This document shows positions 44,721-57,071 of a DNA stretch of 64,000 nt, in pieces (within the stretch, counting starts at the first letter, position 1; every line of letters begins with the position of its first letter). Location of the stretch: contig OX419336.1 of the NCBI GenBank assembly GCA_948470475.1, positions 6,833,671 to 6,897,670 of the forward strand, written 5' to 3'. Made by a program: the position numbers and the translations under genes. This stretch comes from Galaxea fascicularis (Eukaryota; Cnidaria; Anthozoa; Scleractinia; Euphylliidae). The notes below the pieces were generated by a model. That model was not told the origin of the DNA. It saw only the letters and a list, made by a program, of their open reading frames with translations, and did no database searches.

Positions 44721-46990
44721 AGTTTAAAAAGTGGAGTATCTCTCCTTCGCTTTCTCCTTTCCCATTACCCCCTGCGCGACATTACAAAGAGAATAAAAAG
44801 AGACGACTGGGGACGAATCAGCCTTTGTCCTAAGTTTTGTTCCTTTTTCCTCCTCGAGCGAGAAGGACCGGCTAGCTCTGGGAACTAGTTTCTTCAGGTT
44901 ACTTAAATAGGGAATTATGCCTTTTATCGATCACGCATTGGAGCTGGATTAGACGGAGAGGTTAATTAAACCAAGACAGACAAGCAAGAAACAACTTGGA
45001 GGGGGTTACAATAGATTTGTCTTCTCCTCTCCACTTTTGGAGAAGGAGTTAAAGTTTTTTTCTATGTGGCTTCAGTTAAACGGGTAATACCAAGCAAAGT
45101 CCCTAATTTCGATCCCTGGATCTGAACGCAACAACACGCACAGATTCTCACACGGTGGCCAAACATCTGAGAACAAAAGAAATATTGGACGATGTTTGAT
45201 GGAAATCAATCTTCGTTCAACATAATCTAACATAGTGCAACATGGTGGCCAAACGAGTGGAACATACTGGATTCAACAATGTTGGACGATGTTGCATCAA
45301 TATGTTGGATCTGTTTGATCGCGGGCATCTAGTGAAAGAGATCGCTCTATTACAACCATTAAAGTTAGCATCCGTGATACAGTATATTGAAGGACGGTGT
45401 TATATCAACCGAGCTAACAAGCCATCTTGTGCGGGGCCGTCAACATGTTCACTTCTTCCCCGCTTCACGTCAACTAGACATTCAGGTGAGCCCACCCCCC
45501 CTCCTCCCCCCTCGTTAACGCCTAATTGAAGTTTTGCTGACCCAAAAGTCACTGCATTCCAGTCGCTAAAGTCTAGAACGTTAGTGACATGCATTCCCTG
45601 AAGATATCAACAGTATCGACACAATTTACTGGTTTTAAAACGTAAAGAGGACTTTTAACAAGCGGGACTTAACCTAAACATCGTTTTTCAGTCGCTTAAC
45701 ATGGATTTAACGTTGATGTCTCATTCGCGTTTCAAGCAATTAAAAATCCCAATGCTCATCCCACGAAGCTATGTTGTGGGATATTTTGTGAATTTTGGGG
45801 TAATTTTTGTATTTGGAAAGAGATAATGTTTTTCAAAGGTTAGTTAAATCAGTTAGGAAAATGGGAAATGGGAGATTTAATTAAGGTTTAAAATTGGAAA
45901 TTGAAGTTAGAAATTAGTGGACGGACAACAAAACAGTTTCTGAACAACCTTCAATGCCCTTGTGGGGTCTCAAAACATTTTTTTCATTTCAATTCCTTTA
46001 ACTCCTTAAAATTTCCACCTTAAATCGAATGACGCTTTCTCTTAGCTGCTCTGTTGCAACATATGTATATGTCCGCTTTTTCATATTGAAGTTTTTTCTT
46101 CCGAGTCTAATACTAATACTAAAAGTAAACCAGCTCGATGGCTGACGTGACATGGCCTTGCGACATGGATTTCGTGCGCAGTAGGGATGCGCGTCAACAA
46201 TTAGCGCGAACGTCCTAAAGGTGATTTCTCTGTTCTGCACTACGCATCCCTACTGCGTATAACATTGCGACATCCAAGATGACCAAAATAGCAGTGGTTT
46301 TTTTTTGGCCGGCCCGGACTCTAAGTATAAACAAGATTGTTTTTGCAAGAAAAAAGGCTGAATCAATTTTGAATTTTAGCTTATACAGAGAGAGAGAACG
46401 ATTTTAGCGTGACATTTTCACTGCCCGGAAGATGAGTTGTGACATTGTGAGTCCTTGCGAAGTTCCTTGATGAAGGTTACATAACGTGTAAAATGCCTCT
46501 TTGGCTTTCATAAACTCGACCCAGTCTTCTCTCGCTTTGAGGATCACTAGTTCGGCAGTGAGCACAGTGACCCCACTTTTTAATGCACAAATTCAAATGA
46601 CACAAGGTTAACTGCAATATATCTCAATTTGAAAGAAAGTTTATAATTCTGCCCTATAATATTTTGATTTTAATGCTGTAAAGGACACGTCTTTAGGTAG
46701 TCCTGGGTATGTCCGCACGCTGCGAATTCTTAATTTTGTTGTGTATTATAAACTTTTGTTTAACTAAGATGATTTGTAATGTAAGTTCAGGGCCTACTTT
46801 GATGAACGTCTGGGATAACTTGACCCGAGGTTATCTATGTTGTGCAGAAACAAGCTCGGTGACCCCTACTTTTTATTGCAATTTGTTGAATTTACATAAC
46901 ATGATTACCAACTGGACGAAGTTTGAGAAATTGGCCGTTTTTATGCTAAATACGTTGAAGTCGTCAAGAAGCATCTGACGTCTGAGACGT
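44721..46990. other. Repeat-rich intergenic stretch
   Basis: Near 45160-45330 words such as GTGGCCAAAC and CAACATGTTGGA-like copies recur. A small inverted repeat (CGCAGTAGGGATGCG / CGCATCCCTACTGCG) spans about 46178-46258. On the minus strand 46385-46600 stays open for about 70 codons (AREDWVEFMKAKEAFYTL) with no family I recognise. No confident gene. Confidence 0.35.
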
Positions 46991-47001
46991 TAAAGCCTTC
47001 T

Positions 47002-47382
47002 GGTATAAAAACGGGACGTATAAAAGTAGACAAACTAACGGACAAAAACAAGATTTAAAAAAAAAGACTATGCTCTATTCTCGGAAGACTTTAGGCACGA
47101 GCAAACTCGGAACCAAATAAACGTTAACACACGAATATATGAGCAAATAAACGTGGCGGAATTGCAGCTTCCCAAATTTATGTCTCGACGTCGCCTAGAA
47201 GGGCAGACGCAAATATGTTTGTGACAAAAATCAGTCTTGGAATCAGCATTTTCTGGCGATGGATGAGGGACTAGATGTAGCCTCGGCACATGGCTTGTTT
47301 GTCTAGGAAGGAACGAAGTGCAGATGAACAAAGGACTCAGAGCTAAATGCGTCCCAGTTAGGGCGTCCCGGTTTTTATACTA
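47002..47382. mobile_element. Inverted-repeat element with GGTATAAAAACGGGACG ends
   Basis: GGTATAAAAACGGGACG at the left recurs inverted as CGTCCCGGTTTTTATAC at the right. The interior has no recognisable frame. Target duplication not resolved. Confidence 0.55.
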
Positions 47383-47594
47383 GACGGATTTAACTCATCT
47401 TGGGGAACAGCAGTGTTTTAAATTCCTAATAAGACAGTTTGTATCACTAAACAAAACGAAAATAATTTGTTCCGTGACAGATAGGAAACCGTTCCTGTGG
47501 TGTGAAGATCTCGCATGTGATTGGTTACAACACAATAAACATTCCAGACATATTTTATGTGTTCACGCCAATATAATCACCGCTGTAAAATCGT

Positions 47595-47995
47595 CTGGAG
47601 ACGACTTTCACGGCGTTCATTAATACCGGTGGGATTAAGGGGGCCGATTTGGGAGATAAATTGTTCTAGATTCTTGCGACTTTCCGTCGTACCTTGATGT
47701 CGGGAAAGGATGTGTTGTTTGGAGTGGTTATGGAGATTAAAAAAGGACGAGCGGCTGGCTTCGAATACATCCTTGTCCTTCTTCTCAATGTCAGCTGTGT
47801 TCGCGGAATCGGTCGCCTAGTCGTCTTCCTGTCTCGCCAACGCATGACTTGTTGCCTAACGTACAGGTTGTGCAAATTACATTTGCGGAGGTACATGTGA
47901 AACGATCGGTGATCTTTACAGATCGCTTAGGTCTCGACATGCCAGATATGCCAGTAACTATGGCCAGTGTAGTGTATTGATTACATAACAACAAC
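47595..47995 (-). mobile_element. Penelope-like element, GIY-YIG endonuclease remnant
   Basis: The minus strand reads GPKRSVKITDRFTCTSANVI and then VGETGRRLGDRFREH, the start of the C-terminal GIY-YIG endonuclease of Penelope-like elements. After frame changes come EKKDKDVFEA, FNLHNHSKQH and QIGPLNPTGINER, the usual C-terminal landmarks. Several shifts and stops make it a pseudogene. It faces away from the Penelope-like fragment at 48560-49545, so the two are different copies or an inverted one. Confidence 0.75.
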
Positions 47996-48257
47996 ATTTA
48001 GATACAAAGTGCGCAGTAAAATTACAGCATGATGAGAATGTACTATTCCTCCGTGATAGTACTAGTATTCTTTGTTTGTAAATAAAGCCTCAGTGCACGT
48101 TTTGCAATGAAGAAATGAGTTGCTTGTCTGACTTTAGTAAAAATGACGACACTACAGCCAGATATTGCGAAACTGAAGCGAAATATTGGACAGGGCATAA
48201 TTTAATTAGGTTTCACAATAAAAACACCGAAGAAAACTTGTCGCTTCATAAAGGTCT

Positions 48258-49852
48258 GGAATGTGGGGGGGGGGGGACAGGGGGGTCAGAACCTCCCGCC
48301 TCCCGTACCCTGCTCTCCCGCTTCCCGTACCTTTATCTCCCGCCTCCCGTACCTTTATCTCCCGCCTCCCGCCCTTTTCCGTGCTGTTCCCGTCCCCTGT
48401 AAATTGGCAGAGTCGAAACACATCCTAGTCATTTAGCTTCACAATTCTCTTGATGAATATTGTACACACACGGGTTGCAGACTTCTTCAAACAATAAAGA
48501 TATTGAGAAATACAGAAGTCTCTTTCCTGAAAATCAAACCACCGTTAAGGGGCCTATAAAAAGTACAGGGTTCAACGCCGTCTAGCCGCAAGCAGCGCCG
48601 AGCACACTTTGCTCAAAAACGGATTGCCACACAAAGAAAATCAAACGAGAGATTCATTAAAAATCTCTCCTATCTCCAACTAACTGACAACCAAGTCAAC
48701 ATGATCTCCAAAGGGCTCAAATTTGTCCCGACACCGGTGACAGATGAGAAAAATATTAAACGCCAACTCTTGCAAGACTTTGAAAAATTTGCGAGACGAA
48801 TGCGACTACAATACATATTCCACACAAAAAATACAGAACTGCACCCATTTCACGTCAAATCAGACTGAGTACCACCGATCAAAAGTCAGTTGCCCTTGAA
48901 AGCTACTTGGAAAGTGTCAAAATCCAACTTGTAGAGATCAAACCCTCAAAACTTAAAAACAATCTATCACACGACGAATACAAAGCCCTTACAGAGCTTG
49001 TTAACAACACTGAAATCATTTTCAAAAAGGCAGACAAAGGAATAACAACTGTCATAATGAACAAATGTGATAAAATACAAGAAGCTCAAGCTCATCTCAA
49101 CAATAGAGAACATTATAAACCTCTCAAAAACGCCATGGCGGAAGAAACATTACAAAGAATTAATGAGCTTGTTACACGTCTTCACCAAAATAACTGTATT
49201 GATGACATGACAAAAAAATGGTTTTGTCAAACACGCAACCCTCCAAGAATCCCAATATTCTATACCCTCACTAAAATCCACAAACAAAATCCGTTCAGTA
49301 GACCAATTATTTCGGGCTGCGAAGGCCCTACAGAAAGACTATCATCGTTTGTGGACAAATTACTACAGCCGATTGCACAAACACAGAAGTCGTATCTTAA
49401 GGCTACAACACACGTCATAAACTTTATAGAGAAGACAAAGGTCTCTCAAAATACTTTGAGATCGCCTGCTCGCCTCACCTTTTTGCAATTTGACAGCTTA
49501 GTAAAGCTTTATACGCGACACATGTGCACTCATGCCGCTTGACATTTCATCACCTATGACGTAACCATTGTAAACGGGTTTACTATTTCACCGGAAGTGA
49601 GCCTCAGTTTTTCAGCCCAATCGCAAATTTTCGTTTGCTCGTTTACTCAGAAGTGACAGAGAAGACGTTAAATGCAAGTCAAATATATTTTGGGTTCTTG
49701 TTTTTGAAAGTATTGTAACATATTGTTGAATTAAAAAAAAAAATAGCGTTTCACATTTCTCTCCCGCTTCCCGCCCTTTCCTCTCCCGCCTCCCGTACCC
49801 CTCCCGACCCCTATTCTCCCGGGCTCCCGCCCCCCTGTCCCCCCCCCCCACT
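48258..49852. mobile_element. Composite block bounded by G-run/C-run ends with CTCCCGCCTCCCG repeats
   Basis: The left edge has a G-run then GACAGGGGGGTC; the right edge has CCCCCCTGTC then a C-run, so the outer ends are inverted. Just inside, CTCCCGCCTCCCGTACC units occur in the same orientation at both sides (three or more copies near 48292-48375 and several near 49757-49830). A Penelope-like fragment lies between. This suggests an insertion carried between two repeat clusters, or two insertions of one element. Confidence 0.5.
48560..49545 (+). mobile_element. Penelope-like element, 5' part of reverse transcriptase, broken
   Basis: Upstream conserved text reads LTDNQVNMISKGLKFVPTP and FEKFARRMRLQYIFHTKN. 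A TGA (48866-48868) then replaces the usual Trp before VPP, and a frameshift near 48880 leads into ALESYLESVKIQLVEIKPSK. The main frame continues to 49542 with IFKKADKGITTVIMNK, IFYTLTKIHKQNPFSRPIIS and a segment ending THVINFIEKTKV. The order matches Penelope-like RT up to just before the catalytic core. The core, linker and GIY-YIG domain are absent, so this copy is truncated and dead. Confidence 0.85.
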
Positions 49853-50189
49853 GGAATCATGAATGAAATGCCACTGTGAAAACTGTACTGGCACTATGCT
49901 TGGTGCCATGGAGTATGCCCGAGCCGGGGGGGGGGAACTCCTTTATATGGGCTATATAGGTACGTGCGGTGCCAAAGGGTATGGTTTTTTAGCCGTTTTG
50001 GTCTGAAATTGGGTATCTATTTTGACGATTTTGGTCTGAAATAAGGTATGGTTTGTACACTCTAGTCTTGAAATGGTGGCGCATTATGCGACCTGCTTCA
50101 TAGTGTGGAATTTTAAGCTCGAAACTTTGTACAGTTTTATATCCTACTTAATAAAAGCGTATCATAGTAAACATTGCCTTAAAGTGCCA

Positions 50190-50924
50190 CGCGCCTTACC
50201 GTGGCCAGGGTACGCGAATTTCATTGACAGACTTATGAGGGGTGATTACCGCCAAAATTAGAAATTCTCTTATGCAGTTCTAACATGATGTTTTAGACTT
50301 CTAAAGTGCTGTCATACTCTTCTCATTTGGCATTGTAAAGTCCAATGCTGAATTCCATTGTGTTCTTCTGTATCGTATTATGCTTTCCTGTATTAGATTA
50401 TGTTCTTATGTATGATACGTCCTTCTATATTGTATTATGCTTTTCTGTATTAGATTATGTCCTTATGTATTATACATAAGAACATAATCTAATACAGGAA
50501 GCATAATACAATATAGAAGGACATAATCCAATACAGGAAAGCATAATACGATACAGAAGAATATAATCCAATACAGAAGAGCATAATACGATACAGAAGA
50601 ACACTGATAATCCAATAAAGAAGAGCATAATACCGGTACAGAAGAACATAATCCAATACAGAAGAACACAATGGAATTCACCATTGGACTTAACAATGCC
50701 AAATGAGAAGAGCATAACAGCACTTTAGAAGTCTAAAACACCATGTTAGAACTGCATAAGAGAATTTCTAATTTTGGCGGTAATCACCCCTCATACCAGA
50801 CACGCCTCTATTTGATTGTTGCGTGTTGAAACGTTCTACGGAGGCGTGTCTGTCGATCAAATTCGCGTACCTTGATCAGTGGCTCACTTGTAAAAATGTT
50901 TGTTGGGTGGCCACGGTAAGGCGT
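50190..50924. mobile_element. Family A MITE carrying an inserted palindrome
   Basis: The outer ends (CGCGCCTTACCGTGGCC and GGCCACGGTAAGGCG) and the right inner part (TTGTTGCGTGTTGAAAC, CTTGATCAGTGGCT, TGTAAAAATGTTTGTTGGGT) match the element at 8487-8690. The left arm is shortened and the middle is occupied by the palindrome at 50234-50795. Confidence 0.7.
50234..50795. repeat. Nested palindrome with expanded repeat arm
   Basis: TATGAGGGGTGATTACCGCC at the left and its inverse at the right define the arms, which meet near CTTATGTATTATACATAAG (about 50471). The left arm is about 237 bp and the right about 324 bp. The excess in the right arm is extra copies of a ~19-bp unit such as CATAATACGATACAGAAGA and CATAATCCAATACAGAAGA. 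The left arm has fewer inverted copies (TTCTGTATCGTATTATG). Confidence 0.75.
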
Positions 50925-51319
50925 AACATTGGTCTGACATAGGGAACTGATTATAAGGCAGCTCTGAAATAGGGTAGGGAAAATCTCAGTTTTTGTATAG
51001 GTAATCACATGATTTCGAGTGCAATTTGGAATAATTAAGCATGAATATAAATTGTTTCCCCGCCCAGGGGTTCATTATGCAAATGCCGGAAATTTTTGAA
51101 ATGTTTGGAGAGGGGCCAACAATGACACATTTCACAATATGGAAAAAAATTCCCAGCGCCGTTACATACGAGTTTCAGCTAAAAGTTTCAACGAGTAACA
51201 GCGGCTTTAAGTTTACACATGGCATTACTTGCTGTAATGTGGTATCGAGTTGTTTCAGTGTCGCATGGTTGTGCGACTTCTTTAGATGCCGCGAAAAGAT
51301 GTCGCGCCGACCAACTCTG

Positions 51320-51440
51320 GTAATTATTTGGCTTTATATTTAGATCAGCATTTGAATTGGAAAACTCATATAGCACAGGTACAAGGCGAACTGACTAAAA
51401 ACCTTGGAATCTTCTACCACATTACAGAGGTTCACAACGC
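51320..51440 (+). mobile_element. LINE reverse-transcriptase C-terminal remnant
   Basis: A short frame reads YLALYLDQHLNWKTHI and continues with LTKNLGIFYHI. This is the landmark after the RT palm in animal LINEs (Leu-Gly-x-x-Ile-Asp-x-x-Leu-Asn-Trp-x-x-His-Ile). Nothing of the rest of the protein is nearby on this strand. Confidence 0.6.
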
Positions 51441-51808
51441 GAGAAAAACAAATGAGCAAAATAAAGACGTTCTTAACTGGCTCTCAACTTGGGTATGTTC
51501 TAGCATGTTCTTAAATATTGGTTAATCTCAGCCTCAACTGAAGTTGTTATGAAAAACTCAAAAAGGTTCTTTTAAAGAAAGGATGAGGTAGAGGTCAGAA
51601 TGTATGTTGACAGGAATCAATAAAGCAAGACTTTTAAAACATAGTAAAGAAACTTTAGAGGCTATAAAATTACAGGCTGGATTCTTCGAAAGGACCCGCG
51701 GAAAAACCCAAACCCATGTGGAGCGAATGAGCAAAGTAGGTTACAATAAACGGGAGAACCATGCTTGTAGAATTATATTACCAGGTGTTGTTCATTTTAA
51801 AAAACCCT

Positions 51809-52046
51809 GGGCCCGGTTATTGGAAAGCCGATTAACCTAATCCAGTAACGTAAACTTTGGTTGCAGTTTTTAACTATTGGATGAAAGTTGTTTTCGCTGC
51901 TTTTTGTTTTTCAGGATTGACTTCCCCTAATCTAAAATTTTGCAGAATATCGGCCTTGAACAACATTTGGGGACAGAGAAATAAACCAGTCCTTGATTAA
52001 TTTTTAATCCTGGATTAGCATTAAACGGCTTTCGAACAACCGGGCC
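51809..52046. mobile_element. Fold-back MITE with GGGCCCGGTT ends
   Basis: GGGCCCGGTTATTGGAAAGC and the inverse GCTTTCGAACAACCGGGCC form the ends, continuing inward through TAATCCAG / CTGGATTA. No coding. Target duplication not resolved. Confidence 0.7.
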
Positions 52047-52784
52047 GAAGATTTCTTCAAATAAAGTGTCATTTTACAGCATTTTGTTATCTGATCGAGC
52101 TGTACCATAACCTTTAGGTTACCCACCCATCCGATTGTCACATGAAATGCATGTAAGTTTTGTTCCATAACTGGCAGTGTTTGCTTGTGTCGTTTAGTTG
52201 TGGACAGACCGCTTGTTATTTGTTTCTCTACACCTTTAGCGACACAGATAAAATTCCTCGACCCTCGGAGACCCCTGACTTTCGAAAACACAATACATGT
52301 TATTGTTAAACAGATTAGCCATTTTGCACAAAACATGCGGAGAAAAACTCAAATAGTCATCAGAGAAAACTTCTCGTAGTGTTCGAAAATAAGCCCGCTT
52401 TCCCCTTTCTCCACAATCGAACCGAACCACGGAATTTAATAGATTGTATAAAACCTTCACGAATCTGATGTAGTTGGTTTGAAAGACAAAGTTTGAAACT
52501 TCCTGCATCATCTGTCACGCTAACTAAAACCTTCTTGCTCAGAAATGTTTACTTGTGCGATCGATTTGAGGCATTAGCCCAGCCCAGATAGCCATAAAAG
52601 CCGCCTTAGAATTCCTTGCGAATTGTTTGTTTTGCAATTGGAAAAATACAAGATCTCACATTGTCAAATTGAATTGTGTGTGGATAGGCTCTGATCGATG
52701 TCACTTAGGTGTACAGTGATAGGCGGAGTTTCATGAGAACGTTTACGATCCTTAGTAGGCGGAGTAACGCAAACAAACAACTTT

Positions 52785-53195
52785 TAGACTAGGTTTACAC
52801 TAGAGGAAATTGTTCCGGATTCGTGATGAATCCGGAACGTTTTAGTACCGGAATAGTTTTGCCGTTTACACAAAAGTGGACGAATCCGACATAACCTTCC
52901 CGGTTTGGTCGTGTCTCCGGAGATTTTGAATCCGGCATCTAAAGTGGGAACTTTGAATCCGGAGAGGTTAGTCGTGTAAACGATTTGAAAGGATGAATCC
53001 GGATATTTTTTCGCGGATCGCCTGCTTTGTAACCCATTCAATCAGGAATGTTCCCGGAGTTGTCCACGTATGTAAACAACTTGGAATCCGGATACCCATT
53101 CAGTGTAAACACCCACGAATTCGATAACCCAAAAATTGATGAATCCGTAAACATTTATGAATCCAAAAAATATCCTCTAGTGTAAACCTGGTCTT
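52785..53195. mobile_element. Fold-back MITE with AGGTTTACACTAGAGGA ends
   Basis: AGACTAGGTTTACACTAGAG at the left is mirrored by CTCTAGTGTAAACCTGGTCT at the right. The interior repeats ATGAATCCGGA and GTGTAAAC words in both orientations. No coding. Confidence 0.7.
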
Positions 53196-53429
53196 AATTT
53201 CTGTAAAATACTTTAATAATATGGTAGCTGATTGGAAACAGATTTACTATAAACTCGAAGGATTGCAGACTTTTCAGGGACTTGGAAAGAAATATCTTAT
53301 CAATTTATTTGAAATATCTATGAACATTGAAAGATAAGGGATCTGACCTCTTCATAAGCACTTGAAATTGCGACGTTTCACCGTTTCCGGTGAACGTTCT
53401 ACGTGTTTTGAAGCATAATTATATCCGGG

Positions 53430-53540
53430 ACTTTCAGTGAAGACAGTCACGAGGGAGCTGGCAGTGAAAAGAAAGCTGATGACGCTATCGAGGCATTCGT
53501 TTATGCTGTTTATCAAGGAACGTGCAGATTTTCAAGGTAC
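53430..53540 (+). other. Possible 5' exon (unconfirmed)
   Basis: Two frames stay open up to a donor TTTTCAAG/GTACTT at 53539. One reads SEDSHEGAGSEKKADDAIEA; the other contains an ATG and reads MTLSRHSFMLFIKERADF. Neither matches a family I know. It may be a non-coding first exon of an unrecognised gene. Confidence 0.2.
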
Positions 53541-56350
53541 TTTTTGTATCATACATGTTCTCGTTATGTTATTGGTGGGATTGTGATATGCTATAAAAGA
53601 GGCTTTTTCGCGCTCGAAAACAGAGCCGCCTTCACTCCGCATCAATATGCCCTGCCCAATTTTAAACAAAGTGTCTACAGCCAATTTTAAACAGTTCTCG
53701 TTCGATTTGTTTCGTCAAACAAGACAATATTATCCCTTTATTTGGTTAAGGGTGGCCCTTTGTTAGTTTCTCAATTTCGTGTTCGATCCTTACACGCAGT
53801 TTGCGATGCAGTCGAACCTGTACAAAGCAGCAGTATTACAGAGTCAGTTGGCGATTTCTCTAAAATCTTTATTTTTTTAACCTTACTGTATTAAGCTTAA
53901 TTGGGCGGTCAACTCTGTAACCTCTAATACCGACTTTACTTCGTGCGCTTTTACATGTAAATATACTAAGTCATTTCTTATACCTTAACTAAACGATTAA
54001 TAACTGCAAAATTCGGAAAAAAAAGATATTATAGGTTTTGGAAGTTTTCCACTGCAAAAGCGTGTCATGATCACTCGAGATTGATCGCTGGCGCTGACGC
54101 AAAACAACTGCAACTTGTCGGTTATAAAAAATCAACACCAACAAAATGCTGTAAAGCTTTTTCGATGTTTTGTGTGAAGTTTGAGGAGTTTTAAAAAAGT
54201 TGGTATGCGGTTTTAATTTACGTTTAGGGTGGTACCGGAGAAATATTTGAAATGTTTTCGTCAACGGAATGATTTAGCCAAATTTCACAAAATTAAAATC
54301 CATCCAAGATTTCGGGGGAATCATAGGTTTACTTTAAAAAGATCGATGTTTATTTCAGAGTTATTGCCTCGTTCGTACGAGACAGCTGCAGCTGTTGGAT
54401 AGTTGCTCGTTCTAAAGGAAACGTGATGAATTTAATCGCTCAGCGTCGTCCGTCTTTAATACGCAGAGTTGAAAGTTTGGCTCCTCTGTTCCTTCTTTAC
54501 AAAATCATTTCGCGTTGATCACATTTTCTTTCATTGTTTTGTCCGTCGTCATGCTTGCAGGCGAAAATAATATAACTGTAGGGTATCAACAAGATGTTAG
54601 AATACCAGGGGCCATAATGCCCTTCACTCGGCTTTCCATGTGGCTTCACTGATTCACAGTACACGGTTGTAATTACAATACAAAAACGTAGCATAACTGA
54701 TCTGAATTTCTTTCTATATCTTATTTTCAATACGGCATTATGTTGATTACGTCCAGATAACTGCATTGCCTTTTCTTATGCATCGCGTTTTCAAGTAACA
54801 TGAACTTACATTCATATACAACATGCGGGGCTACAATCGACCGATTACAATTGACACTCCATCGAAAAACTGATAAAGTTGATAATCCACTTAGTGCAGA
54901 ATACAACATATACGGAAGTAATGATCATATCAGTCATAAAAGTGAAGAAGCTGCTTGCGTCTTTGCTTCGGTGAAGTTGACTTTTTCTTTGTATCCACGC
55001 TTTGTGTGTTAGCGATTGCACAGAAATACCAGAAAAGTTGACCCCAACATGACATGTTATGAGTGGTTTTCAAGTTACGTCATCTCCGCCATGCTGGTGG
55101 AGGGTAAACAAATTATAGATCTCTTTGGTTTTGTTTATCTAAAAGCATATGTTCATTTTACCAATGTTATCTGTGTCTCTATAGATGGGCTGAAAACAAC
55201 ATTTACTTACACATCACTGATCAGTGGCCTGTCACCATTATTTTGTCATTTTCACATGCAAATCATGGTTAATTTGATCACCCTCTCTGTTGTATGTAAG
55301 ATCTGCATGCTTGACTGGAGATGGTATTGTGCATATTGAGATACAATCTTTTATGTGGTATTTTATCATCAAGACAGGATAGACACATGCAACTTTATCT
55401 GTAATACTCTAACATCATCGACAGGAATTGGGTTTTAGGAAACTCTGAGGACCTCTGGGTGACTCTAAACCACTGTACCTCTGTTTTCATTAGTCAGAGG
55501 TTGAAAGTGGCTAGATCTTTTAATTGTCTCTATATCTTTTGAAAGTGGCTATGTCTTTTAATTACTGTGAAAATCTGAAAACTAGAAATATTCATGTTAT
55601 GTTATTGTGTTTGAAGTAAAAACTCAAAATAAACCACAAAAAGGTATAGGCATAAAACCCCCAAACTAATTATTAGTTTAGGGGTTTTAGGTGTCTTGAA
55701 CTTTAATGTGATTAGTCACTACACATTTAAAATTCCATAAATATTTCTAGTGTTAATGGTTTTCAGATTTTCACAATTTATTAGTGCTATGAATATTTCC
55801 ACCAGATGTAAAGAAAACTTTATGTGATATTTATCATGAGACAATGAAAATATTAATGTAAGTTTGAAATAGCTGCCAGCTCCAAAGGTTGTGGTTCATG
55901 GGTTATACCACAATAATTCTTATGAATGAATGAGTAAGTAACCTTAACAGTACAGTAAATCTTAATTATGCCTTACTCTCCAAAGGGAGGTGTATTGGAC
56001 TGGTTACAATATAGGTTTTGATATCCACTTGAATTACTAACAGCCAATTTTGATATATTAAAATTCAACTTGAAACAATAAAAGTGACTTTCAGGTTCTG
56101 GGGACTAAAATAAGGATTCCCCAGAGCCTCGAGGTGATGACTTTTGTGAAAGAGTGAATTTTAATATGTCAAAATTGGCTATCAACTAAAAGAAAGTTGT
56201 AACAATATTTAATTTATATTGTAAAATTATTGATCTACAAGCAAACAAACAAATCATTAATGACATTTTGAGTTGAGGATCTCATTTGTCTTCTTCAACA
56301 TTAAATAAGTTTATTTACCTACTATTTTATTAAATAAATATATTACCGGT

Positions 56351-56388
<38 letters not shown>

Positions 56389-56767
56389 CTATTTTTTTTT
56401 TTGGATCTGCATAAGTGATTGATTAGTTATTGTGGGTGGATTAATTTATGCCATTGTGCATACCGTTATCACTTTTACTCATGAATGTTAGTAGTAACGA
56501 ACTATGCAGTAATTGGTCATGCCTTTAGCAAATTATACAGTGCTAATTTTCATTGATCTGCAATGAAATATAGCTCCACATAATTTTAACTGTTGCCAAG
56601 TTGTTCTTGGAGGTGCTTATTTTGTTGAAAGGATTAGCTCTCTACCCAGAGGAACATACTAAAATGATCATGAATCCATATTGACATTTTTTAACTTAAG
56701 GATGAATTTTTTATGCTTATATAGGTTATTGTTTTCTCGTAAAGATTTAAAAGCACAGCTCAAACAT
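53541..56767. other. Stretch with no recognised gene
   Basis: AT-rich DNA with short open frames and an (AC)n(AT)n microsatellite at about 56350-56390. A small inverted repeat near 55650-55690 contains CCCCAAACTAATTATTAGTTTAG. I see no protein or RNA gene that I can support. Confidence 0.4.
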
Positions 56768-56871
56768 TAGTCTCCTTCGCAGCCGTTTTTAGGCTCGTCA
56801 TGCAACGCTCCTCCCCACTAGTGGGGAGGAGTGTTGCGTGACGAGCCTAAAAATGGCTGCGAAGGAGACTA
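56768..56871. mobile_element. Perfect miniature palindrome with 9-bp duplication
   Basis: A 104-bp palindrome runs from TAGTCTCCTTCGCAGCCG to CGAAGGAGACTA, centred on CCCCACTAGTGGGG, with few mismatches between arms. It is flanked on both sides by CTCAAACAT (56759-56767 and 56872-56880). The exact 9-bp duplication shows a recent insertion, with Mutator-like size. It has no room for coding. Confidence 0.9.
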
Positions 56872-57071
56872 CTCAAACATAGATACCATTATTTCTGCTA
56901 TTGGCTATATTTATTTTGATGTAAGCGGAGGCATCACTTGTTTGAGTTGTTCAAGCTTAAAGGAAAATGTCATAAGCTAGTTCATTTAGCCTTAAGGTAA
57001 AAAATAAGTTTCCAGATGTAAGCTCATTTCTAAGATGATGCCAAGTCACTATAACAGTGACAAGATTTATT

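Noticed and set aside
50280..50760. Repeated ~19-bp units resembling a CRISPR array
   Set aside because: Units are contiguous without unique spacers, lie in a palindrome, and the genome is eukaryotic.
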